A stretch of 32,166 nt of DNA from a bacterium (lineage in GTDB: Bacteria > Bacillota_I > Bacilli_A > RF39 > UBA660). Under the pieces are notes generated by a model that was given only the letters and a program-made list of their open reading frames with translations, searched no databases and was not told the origin of the DNA. The position numbers were made by a program, and so were the translations under genes. The stretch lies in contig JAQXHT010000051.1 of the NCBI GenBank assembly GCA_029007415.1, forward strand, positions 1 to 32,166. The letters are read 5' to 3'. Positions 1 to 8,745 of the stretch are shown in pieces (positions within the stretch are counted from its first letter, which is position 1; each line of letters begins with the position of its first letter).

Positions 1-33
1 CCATTATTTGATATGGAGAAATTGGAGTATTAA
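1..33 (+). CDS. 3' end of an unidentified plus-strand gene (partial)
   Basis: The first 33 bases read as an open frame ending PLFDMEKLEY followed by TAA. A clear intrinsic terminator follows directly, which supports this being the true end of a rightward gene that starts outside the window. Nothing can be said of its function from ten residues. Confidence 0.45.
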   Translation, partial: PLFDMEKLEY

Positions 34-36
34 AAT

Positions 37-62
37 AAGAGGCTTGTAATAGCCTCTTTTAT
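37..62 (+). terminator. Intrinsic terminator of the left-edge gene
   Basis: AAGAGGCT and AGCCTCTT form an 8-bp stem with a 6-base loop (TGTAAT), followed by a short T tract. It lies 4 bases after the stop codon of the plus-strand gene at the edge. Confidence 0.75.
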
Positions 63-78
63 CGTTTTATCAGATATA

Positions 79-246
79 TTATTTTTCCTTAATTATATTT
101 TTACTGCAAATATAAGTTACTAAGAAGTATCCTCCATAAATCGCAACAATAAATATTGCAATACCAATTATTGATGATACTAAATTAGCGGCTCCAAAGG
201 CACTTAACAAAAAATTACAAAATTTAATTCCAAATACAGAATGGAT
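79..246 (-). pseudogene. C-terminal fragment of an ABC-type (FtsX-like) permease
   Basis: On the minus strand a frame is open from an in-frame TAA (247-249) to a TAA at 79-81, with no usable ATG. It encodes about 55 residues: a very hydrophobic stretch (SSIIGIAIFIVAIYGGYFLV) and then a short basic tail with TYICSKNIIKEK. This looks like the last membrane helix and tail of an FtsX-like ABC permease; that reading is by eye and tentative. The fragment begins a few bases after the premature stop of the HD-domain gene at 252, so the two probably meet at a deletion junction. Confidence 0.4.
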
Positions 247-251
247 TTATG

Positions 252-623
252 TCAAGTTTTTAGATAAGCAAGTAATTCTGAATCTTTTTTAATTATATCA
301 ACTATACTTTTTTCAGAACTTTCTTGATTTATATAATCCCCAAACACATAATCTATACAATGCGCAAAACAAGGCGTTCCGGTATCATGGAGTAAAGCAG
401 CAATAGTTTCTTTTTTCTGATGAGTAAAGTGCCAAGTCATGTGAGTAACAACTAATGAATGGTCAAATCTCGGATATAAAAATTTTGGAGAATATAGTTT
501 AGTATAATCACAACCACAAAACTGAGTTATATTTTTAAGTCGATTTAGAGTTTTTGTATTTAAATACTTATCTATAAATGTTGGATATTCTTTATCAATG
601 AAAATGTTTAAGTATTCATCCAT
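252..623 (-). pseudogene. Truncated HD-domain phosphohydrolase
   Basis: The 123-residue product carries the first half of an HD-superfamily metal-dependent phosphohydrolase. RFDHSLVVTHMTWHF supplies the first histidine, and AALLHDTGTPCFAH carries the HD dyad with the downstream histidine typical of dGTPase/HD hydrolases. Full-length relatives are usually well over 200 residues and have a second metal-binding aspartate further on, which is absent here. The frame ends in TGA directly beside the permease fragment at 79-246, so the 3' half was most likely lost by deletion. It follows the frameshifted gene at 642-931 by 18 bases and may have been its operon partner. Residual activity is unlikely. 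Confidence 0.6.
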
Positions 624-641
624 TTTATATTCAACTCTTTA

Positions 642-931
642 TTAAATAACTAAATCTCTTTGATAATCTGTTATTTCACTACCAAGTTTTAATAATAATT
701 CTTTAACAGTTAATTGCTTCTTTTGAAGAGCCTTCAACTCACTATCAGTAACTCTAATAAATTCTATAAAATTTACTTTTCCATTTGGAGTATCAATGCT
801 GTCAATTTAGATTTTCTATTATAATCGATTCCTTTATAAGATCTAAGCTTATAATTTATTTCTTTATAAGTAATTTCTTTTATTGGCAACTTAAATAAAG
901 TTGTTAATTCTTCTTTTATTTCTTCAAACAC
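642..931 (-). pseudogene. Frameshifted small gene, unknown function
   Basis: A GTG start at 931 with a GGGAGG ribosome binding site opens a frame MFEEIKEELTTLFKLPIKE that runs into NRKSK and then ends early. A second frame picks up at once as IDSIDTPNGKVNFIEFIRV and continues to a TAA at 642-644 (ending TDYQRDLVI). Joined, the two give a protein of roughly 100 residues, so a single small indel near 800 explains the break. I do not recognise the family. It shares a promoter (956-984) and probably a transcript with the truncated HD gene. Confidence 0.5.
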
Positions 932-955
932 TTTAAACCTCCCGTTTTGATTGAT

Positions 956-984
956 ATAATATCATGTTTTATAGGAAATTGCAA
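956..984 (-). promoter_or_regulatory. Sigma-A type promoter of the broken gene pair
   Basis: Minus strand TTGCAA, 17 bases, TATTAT, placed about 25 bases upstream of the GTG start at 931. Both hexamers are near consensus with ideal spacing. Confidence 0.5.
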
Positions 985-1008
985 AATATAATCTTACAGT
1001 AACAAGTA

Positions 1009-1440
1009 TTAATTAGTATGTATCATATAATATCTTGTTTGTGTTTCTTCTACTACTTCGAATCCTAATTTTTTATATAAAGAAATAGCTTTTACATTTT
1101 CTTTATAAACCCACAAATACACTATATTATGTTCTTTTAAGATAGCATTTATTATGTTAGTGCCAATCCCTTTGTCTCTATAAGACTCCTCAATAAAGAT
1201 TTCATCAATTAAAATATCATTATCTTTTTTTGTTACGAGATAGCAACCTATTATCTTATCATTAGACATAATTATTTTATAATTCTTTACTTCTAATAAA
1301 ATTTGTCTATCAATATAGCTATTTATTTTGTCTTTTTCAAAACTTGTTAAATTAGTGGCATAGCTAAAAATAGTGTTAGCTTTTACTTCTTTTAAATAAT
1401 TAATATCAGAATCAGCTGCAGTTCTTATATCATATTTCAT
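1009..1440 (-). CDS. GNAT-family N-acetyltransferase
   Basis: The 143-residue protein is the length of a single GNAT domain. The acetyl-CoA binding motif is visible as EESYRDKGIGTNIINAIL around residues 85-102, close to the RxxGxG/A signature. The C-terminal strand-helix YKENVKAISLYKKLGFEVV has the NxxAxxxYxKxGF pattern of RimI-like enzymes. It would transfer an acetyl group from acetyl-CoA to an amine; the substrate cannot be told. The start has an AAGGAG site 8-9 bases upstream. It lies downstream of proS beyond that gene's terminator, so it probably has its own promoter. Confidence 0.85.
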   Translation of the reverse strand: MKYDIRTAADSDINYLKEVKANTIFSYATNLTSFEKDKINSYIDRQILLEVKNYKIIMSNDKIIGCYLVTKKDNDILIDEIFIEESYRDKGIGTNIINAILKEHNIVYLWVYKENVKAISLYKKLGFEVVEETQTRYYMIHTN

Positions 1441-1467
1441 CTAATAACTCCTTCTTATTTTATATTA

Positions 1468-1504
1468 AAAACTTATTTCCATTAATATTTTGGAAATAAG
1501 TTTT
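1468..1504 (-). terminator. Terminator downstream of proS
   Basis: A 13-bp perfect stem (AAAACTTATTTCC / GGAAATAAGTTTT) with an 11-base loop lies 10 bases after the proS stop. On the minus strand a T-rich run follows the hairpin. Confidence 0.75.
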
Positions 1505-1513
1505 ATTATAATA

Positions 1514-2938
1514 TTAATACTGAATTCCCCAAACGACTAGGTGTTTAGCTTCTTTACCACACACTACGCACTTATCATCTATCTTTTCAGCATCTTCTAA
1601 TATACAACGTGATTTAGTTCCCTTAATTTCTTTCATCTTAAGTTCACATTCTTCATCTCCACACCACATTGCTTTTATAAAACCTGGTTGAGTTTCCATT
1701 ATATTCTTTACATCAGCTAGGTTATGGGCTTCAAATGTTAGTTTTTCTCTACGTTCTAGTGCTCTTTCATACATATCATTTTGAATAGTATCTAAAAGGT
1801 TTGCCACTGTTGAAGCAACATCACTATCGGCTTCTGTAGTAATTTTTTCTCTAGTATCGCGTCTAGCTAGAACAATTTTATTTTCTTTTAGGTCTCTTTC
1901 ACCGACTTCAATACGAACAGGAATTCCTTTAACTTCTGCTTCGGCAAATTTAAATCCTGGACTTCTATCAGAGTCATCAACCACATAAGAAATACCTTTA
2001 GCAGTTAGAGTTTCTTCTAAGTCTGCAATTTTCTTATTAACTAGGTCGCTATCTCCTATTTTAATAATCGTAGCCTTTACTGGTGCTATCTTTGGCGGTA
2101 ATACCAAACCAAAATCATCACTATGCACCATTATTAAAGCTCCAATCATTCTAGTAGTAGTACCCCAAGATGTTTGATAACAATAACTATCTTGGTTATT
2201 TCTATCTTTAAATTTTATATCATAAGCTCTAGCAAACTTATCACCAAAGTAATGACTTGTTCCAGATTGAAGCGCTACTCCATTGTACATTAAGGCTTCT
2301 ACTGTTAGAGTGTATTCAGCTCCAGCAAACTTTTCTTTTTCAGTTTTCTTTCCGGTAATAACAGGAATAGCCAAATATTCTTTAAATAGTTTTTCATAAA
2401 TACCAAGCATTCTCTTTGTTTCTTCTTCTGCTTCACGACTAGTCTCATGAACAGTATGTCCTTCCTGCCATAGAAATTCACGACTTCTTAAGAAAGGACG
2501 AGTTTCTTTCTCCCAGCGGAACACACTACACCACTGATTATATTTAAGAGGAAGGTCACGATAACTTTTAACAACGTCGTGATAGTAATCACTAAATAAT
2601 GTTTCACTGGTTGGTCTAACACATAGTGGTTCTTCTAGTTCTTTCTCGCCACCCTTAGTAACCCAAGCTACTTCAGGAGCAAAACCTTCTACTAATTCTC
2701 CTTCTTTTTCTAGTAAAGTTTTAGGAATTAATAAAGGCATATAAACATTTTTATGACCAGTCTCTTTAAACATTTTATCTAGTGTTTTTTGAATTTCTTC
2801 CCATAAAGCATAACCATTTGGTTCAAAGATGATACAACCTTTAACACTGGAATAAGTAGCAAGATGAGCAGCTTTTACAACATCAGTATACCACTTAGCA
2901 AAATCAACATTTCGTTCTGTTATTTTCTCATTCTTCAT
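1514..2938 (-). CDS. proS: Prolyl-tRNA synthetase, archaeal/eukaryotic type
   Basis: Charges tRNA-Pro with proline in the cytoplasm. At 474 residues it is the short form that lacks the large editing insertion of the E. coli-type enzyme. Class II signatures are clear: RPTSET (residues 108-113) binds proline/ATP, motif 2 is SVFRWEKETRPF around 138-149, and motif 3 lies in TTTRMIGALIMVHSDD. An anticodon-binding domain follows. The C-terminus has four cysteines (C426, C431, C457, C460) in a zinc-ribbon-like layout plus C445, and ends in a terminal tyrosine, as in this subclass. It starts 10 bases after the rhomboid gene's ATG-side neighbour in the same strand order, so proS lies downstream of nothing but its own short gap at 2939-2947. 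An AGGAGG-like site (GGAGGAAAAT) precedes the ATG. Confidence 0.96.
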   Translation of the reverse strand: MKNEKITERNVDFAKWYTDVVKAAHLATYSSVKGCIIFEPNGYALWEEIQKTLDKMFKETGHKNVYMPLLIPKTLLEKEGELVEGFAPEVAWVTKGGEKELEEPLCVRPTSETLFSDYYHDVVKSYRDLPLKYNQWCSVFRWEKETRPFLRSREFLWQEGHTVHETSREAEEETKRMLGIYEKLFKEYLAIPVITGKKTEKEKFAGAEYTLTVEALMYNGVALQSGTSHYFGDKFARAYDIKFKDRNNQDSYCYQTSWGTTTRMIGALIMVHSDDFGLVLPPKIAPVKATIIKIGDSDLVNKKIADLEETLTAKGISYVVDDSDRSPGFKFAEAEVKGIPVRIEVGERDLKENKIVLARRDTREKITTEADSDVASTVANLLDTIQNDMYERALERREKLTFEAHNLADVKNIMETQPGFIKAMWCGDEECELKMKEIKGTKSRCILEDAEKIDDKCVVCGKEAKHLVVWGIQY

Positions 2939-2947
2939 ATTTTCCTC

Positions 2948-4102
2948 CTAATGAACATAAAATATTCCCATATAGATTAAAAAGGCTAAGTAAAGAAGAC
3001 AAGTAATCGCTCCATTTACTCTTTCAAAAGTGCTACTTTTATATTGAACACCAACAGCAGTTGTCATAAAGACACCACCGATTAAACCACCAATATGTGC
3101 AGCATTATCAATTCCTGGTACAAGAAAACCTAAGATAAGGTTTAAAGCTATTAAAGGAATTATCTGACTTTTAATGACTGTTCCTAAGTAAACACGGTAG
3201 TGATAACCAAAGTAAACCATTGAACCAAGAAGTCCAAAGATAGCTCCACTTGCTCCAACACTAACACTAGTGCTAGAAACAATAATGGATAGTAGTGAAG
3301 CAGTTACGGCACTAAATAAGTAAACAAGTAAATATTTCCATCTACCAAGAAAACTTTCTAATTGAACACCAATAATCCATAAAGCATACATATTGAAAGC
3401 TAAATGAGCAATATTAGCATGAACAAAGGTACCTGTTAATAAACGGTAATATTCCCCTTGTTTAATATAAGGACCAAATACTGCTAACTCTCTAAAGACA
3501 TCATCACTTTTCCCAAGTAATAAAGGAACAAAGAAAAGAGCAACATTTAAAAATACTAAGATAGCAGTAATAATTGCTTTCTTTGGCATAAATATTTTAT
3601 CCGTTTTCGTATGGTCTTGATAGTTATGTTCATTTATTTCATCAGTTATCTTAATAAATAAATCCGCACCTGTTTCTTTATTTTTGCTAATATTTTTATA
3701 TAAATCTGGATAAGCTTCTAATAATAATTTATTATTCTTAACATCTTTTTCATCAGTTATATGAACAGCTCTTCCTCTTTTTGGTAACTCTTTAGTAAGG
3801 TCTACACTACTTCCTAGATTTAAAAAGATACTTAAGACATTTAGTCTAAAAGAAAATGTTTTAGCTTTAATTTTCTTTATTATACGATTAGTTTTAAAAA
3901 CATCAAACTTATATTGTTCTTCATTATGGATATGACCGATTACTATTCTTATTATTTCACAATCTTCATCTAAATTTTCTAACCAAATCTCATCATCTAC
4001 ACCATTTAATACTATTGGTGTATAATTCTTTTCAGTTATAAAATAATGAAGAAGTTTCATAGCAATCATATTAGTGTCATCTATTTCAAGCACATTATTC
4101 AT
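2948..4102 (-). CDS. Rhomboid-family intramembrane serine protease with N-terminal soluble domain
   Basis: The protein cleaves substrates inside the membrane. Residues 1-165 form a soluble N-terminal domain with no motif I recognise. The membrane core follows from about 175 with six or seven hydrophobic segments. Catalytic features are all present: HANIAHLAFNMYALW (Asn237 oxyanion region), GASGAIFG with catalytic Ser285, and AAHIGGLIGG with His336, giving the Ser-His dyad. The length (384) and the extra soluble domain resemble the YqgP/GluP type of Bacilli rather than the minimal GlpG form. It stops 9 bases before proS and is probably co-transcribed with it. Confidence 0.9.
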   Translation of the reverse strand: MNNVLEIDDTNMIAMKLLHYFITEKNYTPIVLNGVDDEIWLENLDEDCEIIRIVIGHIHNEEQYKFDVFKTNRIIKKIKAKTFSFRLNVLSIFLNLGSSVDLTKELPKRGRAVHITDEKDVKNNKLLLEAYPDLYKNISKNKETGADLFIKITDEINEHNYQDHTKTDKIFMPKKAIITAILVFLNVALFFVPLLLGKSDDVFRELAVFGPYIKQGEYYRLLTGTFVHANIAHLAFNMYALWIIGVQLESFLGRWKYLLVYLFSAVTASLLSIIVSSTSVSVGASGAIFGLLGSMVYFGYHYRVYLGTVIKSQIIPLIALNLILGFLVPGIDNAAHIGGLIGGVFMTTAVGVQYKSSTFERVNGAITCLLYLAFLIYMGIFYVH

Positions 4103-4147
4103 TAATTCATCACCCTTCTTCTTTCAAGTATTATACACGAATTTACG

Positions 4148-5023
4148 TTAATTCTCAAGAGAAGCAAGTTCATCTTGAAATTCTTTTGGTGGTTCTTTCG
4201 TAAACTCTAAATGTTCTTTAGTTAATGGTTCTACTAGTTCTATCTTGTAGCTATGAAGCATTTGACCAAAACTAGTTGTTTTTTTACTATGACCATAGAC
4301 TGGATCGTTTACAACCGGATGATTGATATAAGCTAAATGAACTCTAATCTGATGCGTTCTTCCCGTATCAAGCTGACACTCTATCAAAGTTTTATTTTGA
4401 TATCTTTTAAGAACTTTAAAGTGAGTAACTGCTTCTTTTCCTCCTGCTATTACTTTCATCTTAAGTCTATCTTTAGGATCTCTTCCAATCGGTGCATCAA
4501 TAGTTCCTCTAGCTGGTTTAATAACTCCTTCAACCAAAGCAAGATAAGTTCTTTTTACTTCTTTTTTCTTTAACATTAGACTTAAAGCTTCTTTCGTTTC
4601 TTCATTTTTTGCTACTAACATTAAACCACTAGTATCTTTATCTAAACGATGAACAATACCAGGTCTTAATAAATCATCTGTTAAAGGATAATCTACTAGT
4701 AAGGCATTTACTAACGTATCATTCATATGACCAGGAGCAGGATGAACAACTAAACCGCTTTGTTTATTGATAATTAACAAATTTTCATCTTCAAAAACAA
4801 TATCAAGTGGTATTTCCTTCTTTTCTAAATTACTAGTTACTTCTTCTTTTAAGACTTCGATAATGTCACCTTTAGCAACTTGGTAATTACAACTAATCTC
4901 TTTATTATTAACTAAGACTTTACCATCTTTTATCTTACGTTGTATTTTACTTCTAGATTCTTCTAACATATTACTTAAAACAACATCTATTCTTCCAGTT
5001 TCATCATTTATTTCTAACTTCAT
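4148..5023 (-). CDS. rluD: Large-subunit rRNA pseudouridine synthase, RluD type
   Basis: Isomerises uridines in 23S rRNA (or a related RluA/RluD-family target). I place the start at the ATG at 5023, because GGAAGGGTG lies just upstream and the longer frame to 5068 adds 15 residues that run inside lspA. This gives 291 residues. An S4 RNA-binding domain occupies about 1-65 (SRSKIQRKIKDGKVLVN). The catalytic motif PGIVHRLDKDTSGLMLVAK has the active Asp at residue 128. The C-terminal QLDTGRTHQIRVHLAYINHP is the usual family signature. The gene overlaps the 3' end of lspA by 20 bases, the standard lspA-rluD pair of Bacillota. Confidence 0.94.
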   Translation of the reverse strand: MKLEINDETGRIDVVLSNMLEESRSKIQRKIKDGKVLVNNKEISCNYQVAKGDIIEVLKEEVTSNLEKKEIPLDIVFEDENLLIINKQSGLVVHPAPGHMNDTLVNALLVDYPLTDDLLRPGIVHRLDKDTSGLMLVAKNEETKEALSLMLKKKEVKRTYLALVEGVIKPARGTIDAPIGRDPKDRLKMKVIAGGKEAVTHFKVLKRYQNKTLIECQLDTGRTHQIRVHLAYINHPVVNDPVYGHSKKTTSFGQMLHSYKIELVEPLTKEHLEFTKEPPKEFQDELASLEN

Positions 5024-5471
5024 TTTTTTCACCCTTCCATAGTTCATAGATAAGTAGTAAAACTCCAATCACAATTAGCATATCAGCAAAATTAAAAATT
5101 GGAAAGTGATAATTAAATATTATAACACTAATATAATCAATTACATAATTAAGTACTAAACGGTCATAGAAATTACCAAGTATTCCTCCTAGAATCATTA
5201 TATAAGAGATATTTAGTAATGTTTTATTTTTCTTACTTATTAGTTCTTTATAAATTACTAAAAATGCTAGTAAGGAAAGAATAGCAAGAAGAGTGGTTTT
5301 TCCTTCCATAAGAGAAAAAGCCGCTCCAATATTTTTTACATAGACTAAAGATACGAAGTTTGGTATTAGAGTAACAGTGCCTTTTAGGTAATTAACTACT
5401 AATACTTTAAATAATCTATCTATTAAAAATAAAATAATTATTACTACCGTATATTTTAGCTTATCTTTCAT
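5004..5471 (-). CDS. lspA: Lipoprotein signal peptidase II
   Basis: Integral membrane aspartyl protease that removes signal peptides from prolipoproteins after lipid modification. About 155 residues with four hydrophobic segments, the family's normal size. Conserved blocks are KNIGAAFSL, GGILGNFYDRL (first catalytic Asp) and FNFADMLI (second catalytic Asp). I prefer the ATG at 5471 over the GTG at 5480: an AGGTG stretch lies 6-8 bases upstream of the ATG, while the GTG lies inside that site. The start overlaps the dnaE stop by about 11 bases and the end overlaps rluD, so the three are translationally coupled. Confidence 0.94.
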   Translation of the reverse strand: MKDKLKYTVVIIILFLIDRLFKVLVVNYLKGTVTLIPNFVSLVYVKNIGAAFSLMEGKTTLLAILSLLAFLVIYKELISKKNKTLLNISYIMILGGILGNFYDRLVLNYVIDYISVIIFNYHFPIFNFADMLIVIGVLLLIYELWKGEKNEVRNK

Positions 5472-8367
5472 CAGTAACACCTATTTCTTCTATCTGACTA
5501 ACAATCATTTGAATTTGGTCGTATCGCTTTTCTACTCTTCCCACTATTTTATAAAGATGACCTTTCTTTAATTCTATATTATTCCAAATTTTCGGAAAGA
5601 AGGTATAATCGACACTTCCTGTTTCGTCACTACAACTAGCAAAAGCCATTTTATCACCTTTTTTAGTAGTTATTTCTTTAATACTTTCTACTAATACAAC
5701 TGTTGTTACTAATTTATCAAAGTATTTATTTAGTTGTTCTAAAGAAATACAGTTAGTAACTGTTCCTTTATAACTAGTCGCAGGATGATTACTTATATAA
5801 AGACCAAATAAGTCTTTTTCTTGTTCTAGCAATAAATAGTTATCATATTCATCTACTACTTCAATATCTGGTATTAAGACTAAACTAGGGTCTAAATCTT
5901 TAACTAGTTCGCCATAATTATATAAAGAGTCTAGGTTCATTATTAAAGTTCGTTTGTTATATTTAAAGTTTCTAAAACAATCAGCTAGTATTAGAGTTTC
6001 GAGTTGCTTTTTGGTTATTCCTTCTCCTACTAGTTCTCTAATCGCTTCAAAGATATCAGTAAATTTTTCTTTTCTTGCTTTAATAACTGTTCTTGAAACA
6101 CTAACTCCAATTCCTTTAATGGTAGAAAAGGGAAATACTATTTTACCAGCAATAACTTTAAAGACATCTTCACTCTCATTAATATCTGGTTTTACCACCT
6201 CGATTTTAACACTTCTAACTTCTCTTATATATTCGTTTAGTTTACTTTCTACACCGATAACATTTGTTAATAAGTTGGTATAAAAATAAAGTGAGTAATG
6301 AACTTTTAAATAAGCCATTTTATAAGCAACCATTGAGTAGGCTACCGCATGACTTCTATTAAAACCATAACCAGCAAATTTTAGAATTTGAGCAAATAAT
6401 TCTTTCGAAATAGTTTCATTCTTTCCTAGTTCTTTAGCTTTACGTAAAAATCTTTCTTCTTCTTTTTCTAAGACATCTTTTTTCTTTTTGCTTATCGCCC
6501 TTCTTAATATATCTGCTTCTCCTAAAGAGTAACCAGCATAAGAACTAACTGTTTGCATTACTTGTTCCTGATAAATCATAATACCATACGTTTTCTTTAG
6601 AATGGGCTCTAGACAGTTATCTAAGTAGGTTACTGTCTCCTTGCCTTCTTTTCTTTTAATATAAGTGTCTATATTAGCAGCAGGTCCTGGTCTAAATAAT
6701 GCTATAGCAGCAACAATATCTTCAAAATTAGCGGGTTTTAAATCTCTTAAGAATTTACGCATTCCACTAGATTCAAACTGAAAGATACCTGTTGTGAAGG
6801 CTTTACTAAATAATTGATAACAAGCTGAATCATTAAGAGTAATATCATAGAATGGAATCTTTATTCCTTGAAACTTTTCAATATCTTTTAAGATATTCAT
6901 AATTAAAGTAAGATTTTTAATTCCTAGAAAATCCATCTTTAAAAGTCCTAGTTCTTCTAGATAATTCATTGAATAACTAGTTAAGTACATACCGTCACTC
7001 ATAGTAAGAGGTAATACTTCATCGAGTTCTTTCTGACACATTACTATTCCAGCAGCATGCGTTCCAATCTGTCTTGGAAAGCCTTCTAATCTACTTGCTA
7101 TTAAATAGACACTTCTAAGTCCTTCATCACTATCTATTTCACTTTTGAATAACTTATCATTTTGATAATAATAGTTAAGTGTTTCTTTACTCATCGGCGG
7201 AATAAAAGAGTTTAAATGATCTATTTTATAGTTCGGTATTTTTAAAACTCTTGCTACATCTCTTAAGACTTGTTTAGCAGAAAGGGTTGAGAAAGTAACT
7301 ATTCCAGCAACTTTCTTTTCGCCATACTTTTCTTTGACATAATTAATAACATCTTCACGATACATATCAGGTAAATCCGTATCAATATCAGGCATACTAA
7401 CTCGTTCTGGATTTAAGAATCGTTCAAATAGTAAATCATATTTTAAAGGATCTATTTCAGTTATTCCTAAAGAGTAAGCTACTAAGCTACCAGCAGCACT
7501 TCCCCTACCTGGTCCTACTAAGATATTATTTTTCTTAGCATATAATATGAAGTCATATACTACTAAAAAGTAGTTAGAAAAGCCCATTTTTTTAATAATA
7601 GATAATTCATAGATTAATCTATCGAAATAATTTTTTAAGACATTACCTTTTAGTCGTTTAGTTAAACCTTTAATAGCTAATTCTTTTAAATAAGTGTCAG
7701 CATCTAAGTTATTAGGGCAGTTATAAATAGGTAGTAACAATTCTGCCTTAGGAAAAGTAATATTACATTTATTAATTATTTCTAAGCAAGTTTTATCACT
7801 AACAAATTCTTTATCAGTTAAGTCATAGTGCATTTCATCATAGATACTTTTACCATCACGTATTAAATATAAATATTTTAAATAGTCAGCTTCTTGTTTT
7901 TCCTTATATAAGCATTCTCTTAAGAATACAACTTTTTCTGTTAATTCTAAGGCTTTAGTTCTTTCTTCTTCCGTTTTATATCCTAGGTATATTGAAGGCG
8001 TAGTTATTTCTTTTAATAATTCTCTACTCTCATAGGGAAGACAGATAATAAGTTCTTCTTGATAATTATTTAAATCAGCAAGTTCTACTCTACTAGTATT
8101 AGCAAGAGTTGATAATTTAATCAAATGCAAATAACCAGTATAACTCTTAGCATAACAAAGAACTATTCTATCTGCTATCTTTAATTCTAGACCAATAACA
8201 GGTTTTATTCCCTTTAAATTACATTTCTTAATAAACTCCATTGTTCCATACATAGTATTATCAGTAATAACAGCATAGTCATTGCCTCTAGCAGCATTTA
8301 ATTCAATAATATCATCTACTGATAAAAGGCTAGATAACAAGGAATAATAACTTTTAACATATAACAT
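5461..8367 (-). CDS. dnaE: DNA polymerase III alpha subunit, DnaE type
   Basis: C-family replicative polymerase. At 968 residues it is short for DnaE (typically 1050-1160). Order: degenerate PHP domain (1-200), palm with GPGRGSAAGS (285-294) and the catalytic PDIDTD (326-331), fingers, a helix-hairpin-helix region (FSTIKGIGVSVSRTVIKA), and a C-terminal OB fold (KKGDKMAFASCSDETGSVD). In the PHP domain the usual metal ligands are replaced: the HxH near residue 4 reads VKS and the later TDH reads TDN, so proofreading or metal-linked activity is not expected. Bacilli commonly pair such a DnaE with PolC, which is not in this window. It heads the dnaE-lspA-rluD group. Confidence 0.95.
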   Translation of the reverse strand: MLYVKSYYSLLSSLLSVDDIIELNAARGNDYAVITDNTMYGTMEFIKKCNLKGIKPVIGLELKIADRIVLCYAKSYTGYLHLIKLSTLANTSRVELADLNNYQEELIICLPYESRELLKEITTPSIYLGYKTEEERTKALELTEKVVFLRECLYKEKQEADYLKYLYLIRDGKSIYDEMHYDLTDKEFVSDKTCLEIINKCNITFPKAELLLPIYNCPNNLDADTYLKELAIKGLTKRLKGNVLKNYFDRLIYELSIIKKMGFSNYFLVVYDFILYAKKNNILVGPGRGSAAGSLVAYSLGITEIDPLKYDLLFERFLNPERVSMPDIDTDLPDMYREDVINYVKEKYGEKKVAGIVTFSTLSAKQVLRDVARVLKIPNYKIDHLNSFIPPMSKETLNYYYQNDKLFKSEIDSDEGLRSVYLIASRLEGFPRQIGTHAAGIVMCQKELDEVLPLTMSDGMYLTSYSMNYLEELGLLKMDFLGIKNLTLIMNILKDIEKFQGIKIPFYDITLNDSACYQLFSKAFTTGIFQFESSGMRKFLRDLKPANFEDIVAAIALFRPGPAANIDTYIKRKEGKETVTYLDNCLEPILKKTYGIMIYQEQVMQTVSSYAGYSLGEADILRRAISKKKKDVLEKEEERFLRKAKELGKNETISKELFAQILKFAGYGFNRSHAVAYSMVAYKMAYLKVHYSLYFYTNLLTNVIGVESKLNEYIREVRSVKIEVVKPDINESEDVFKVIAGKIVFPFSTIKGIGVSVSRTVIKARKEKFTDIFEAIRELVGEGITKKQLETLILADCFRNFKYNKRTLIMNLDSLYNYGELVKDLDPSLVLIPDIEVVDEYDNYLLLEQEKDLFGLYISNHPATSYKGTVTNCISLEQLNKYFDKLVTTVVLVESIKEITTKKGDKMAFASCSDETGSVDYTFFPKIWNNIELKKGHLYKIVGRVEKRYDQIQMIVSQIEEIGVTDER

Positions 8368-8451
8368 AAAAAACTACTCCTTTCTGAATATCACTATATC
8401 ATATTTTTGTTCGAAAAACTACTAATTTTTCACATTTTTCCCAATAATAAT

Positions 8452-8480
8452 TTGACTTTATCACCTATCTATGGTAAAGT
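8452..8480 (+). promoter_or_regulatory. rpmB promoter
   Basis: TTGACT, 17 bases, TAAAGT, with an extended -10 TGG just before the -10 hexamer. It lies about 35 bases upstream of the rpmB start and closely matches the rplU promoter at 20947-20975 in layout. Confidence 0.7.
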
Positions 8481-8515
8481 TAATAAGCAGAACGAGAAAT
8501 AAAGGAGGAGAAATT

Positions 8516-8710
8516 ATGGCAATTAAAGTTACTAATAAGAAACCTTTAACAGGAAATAAAAGATCACACGCTTTAAACGCTACTAAAAAGCAACAAAAGC
8601 CTAACTTACAAGTAGTAACATTAGATGATGGTACTAAAGTTAGAATGAGTACTCGTGAAATTAGAAATATGCGTAAACAACAAGCAGTTGTTACTGAAGA
8701 AGCAGCTTAA
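8516..8710 (+). CDS. rpmB: 50S ribosomal protein L28
   Basis: A 64-residue L28 that binds 23S rRNA in the large subunit. The sequence opens MAIKVTNKKPLTGNKRSHA, the usual GNKRSHA-type start, and ends in the basic STREIRNMRKQQ. The ATG at 8516 is chosen because AAAGGAGGAG lies 5 bases before it; the frame is open further upstream to 8471 but the extra 15 residues are not part of L28. It is a single-gene unit with its own promoter and terminator, one of few plus-strand genes here. There is no CxxC zinc pair, so it is the zinc-independent form. Confidence 0.93.
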   Translation: MAIKVTNKKPLTGNKRSHALNATKKQQKPNLQVVTLDDGTKVRMSTREIRNMRKQQAVVTEEAA

Positions 8711-8745
8711 AAAAGAGATAAATTTTCAAATTTTATCTCTTTTTA
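8709..8745 (+). terminator. rpmB terminator, probably shared with trmL
   Basis: A 13-bp A/T-rich stem (AAAAAGAGATAAA / TTTATCTCTTTTT) with a 9-base loop. It begins at the rpmB stop and ends at the trmL stop. With A's on one side and T's on the other it can terminate both convergent genes. Confidence 0.75.
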
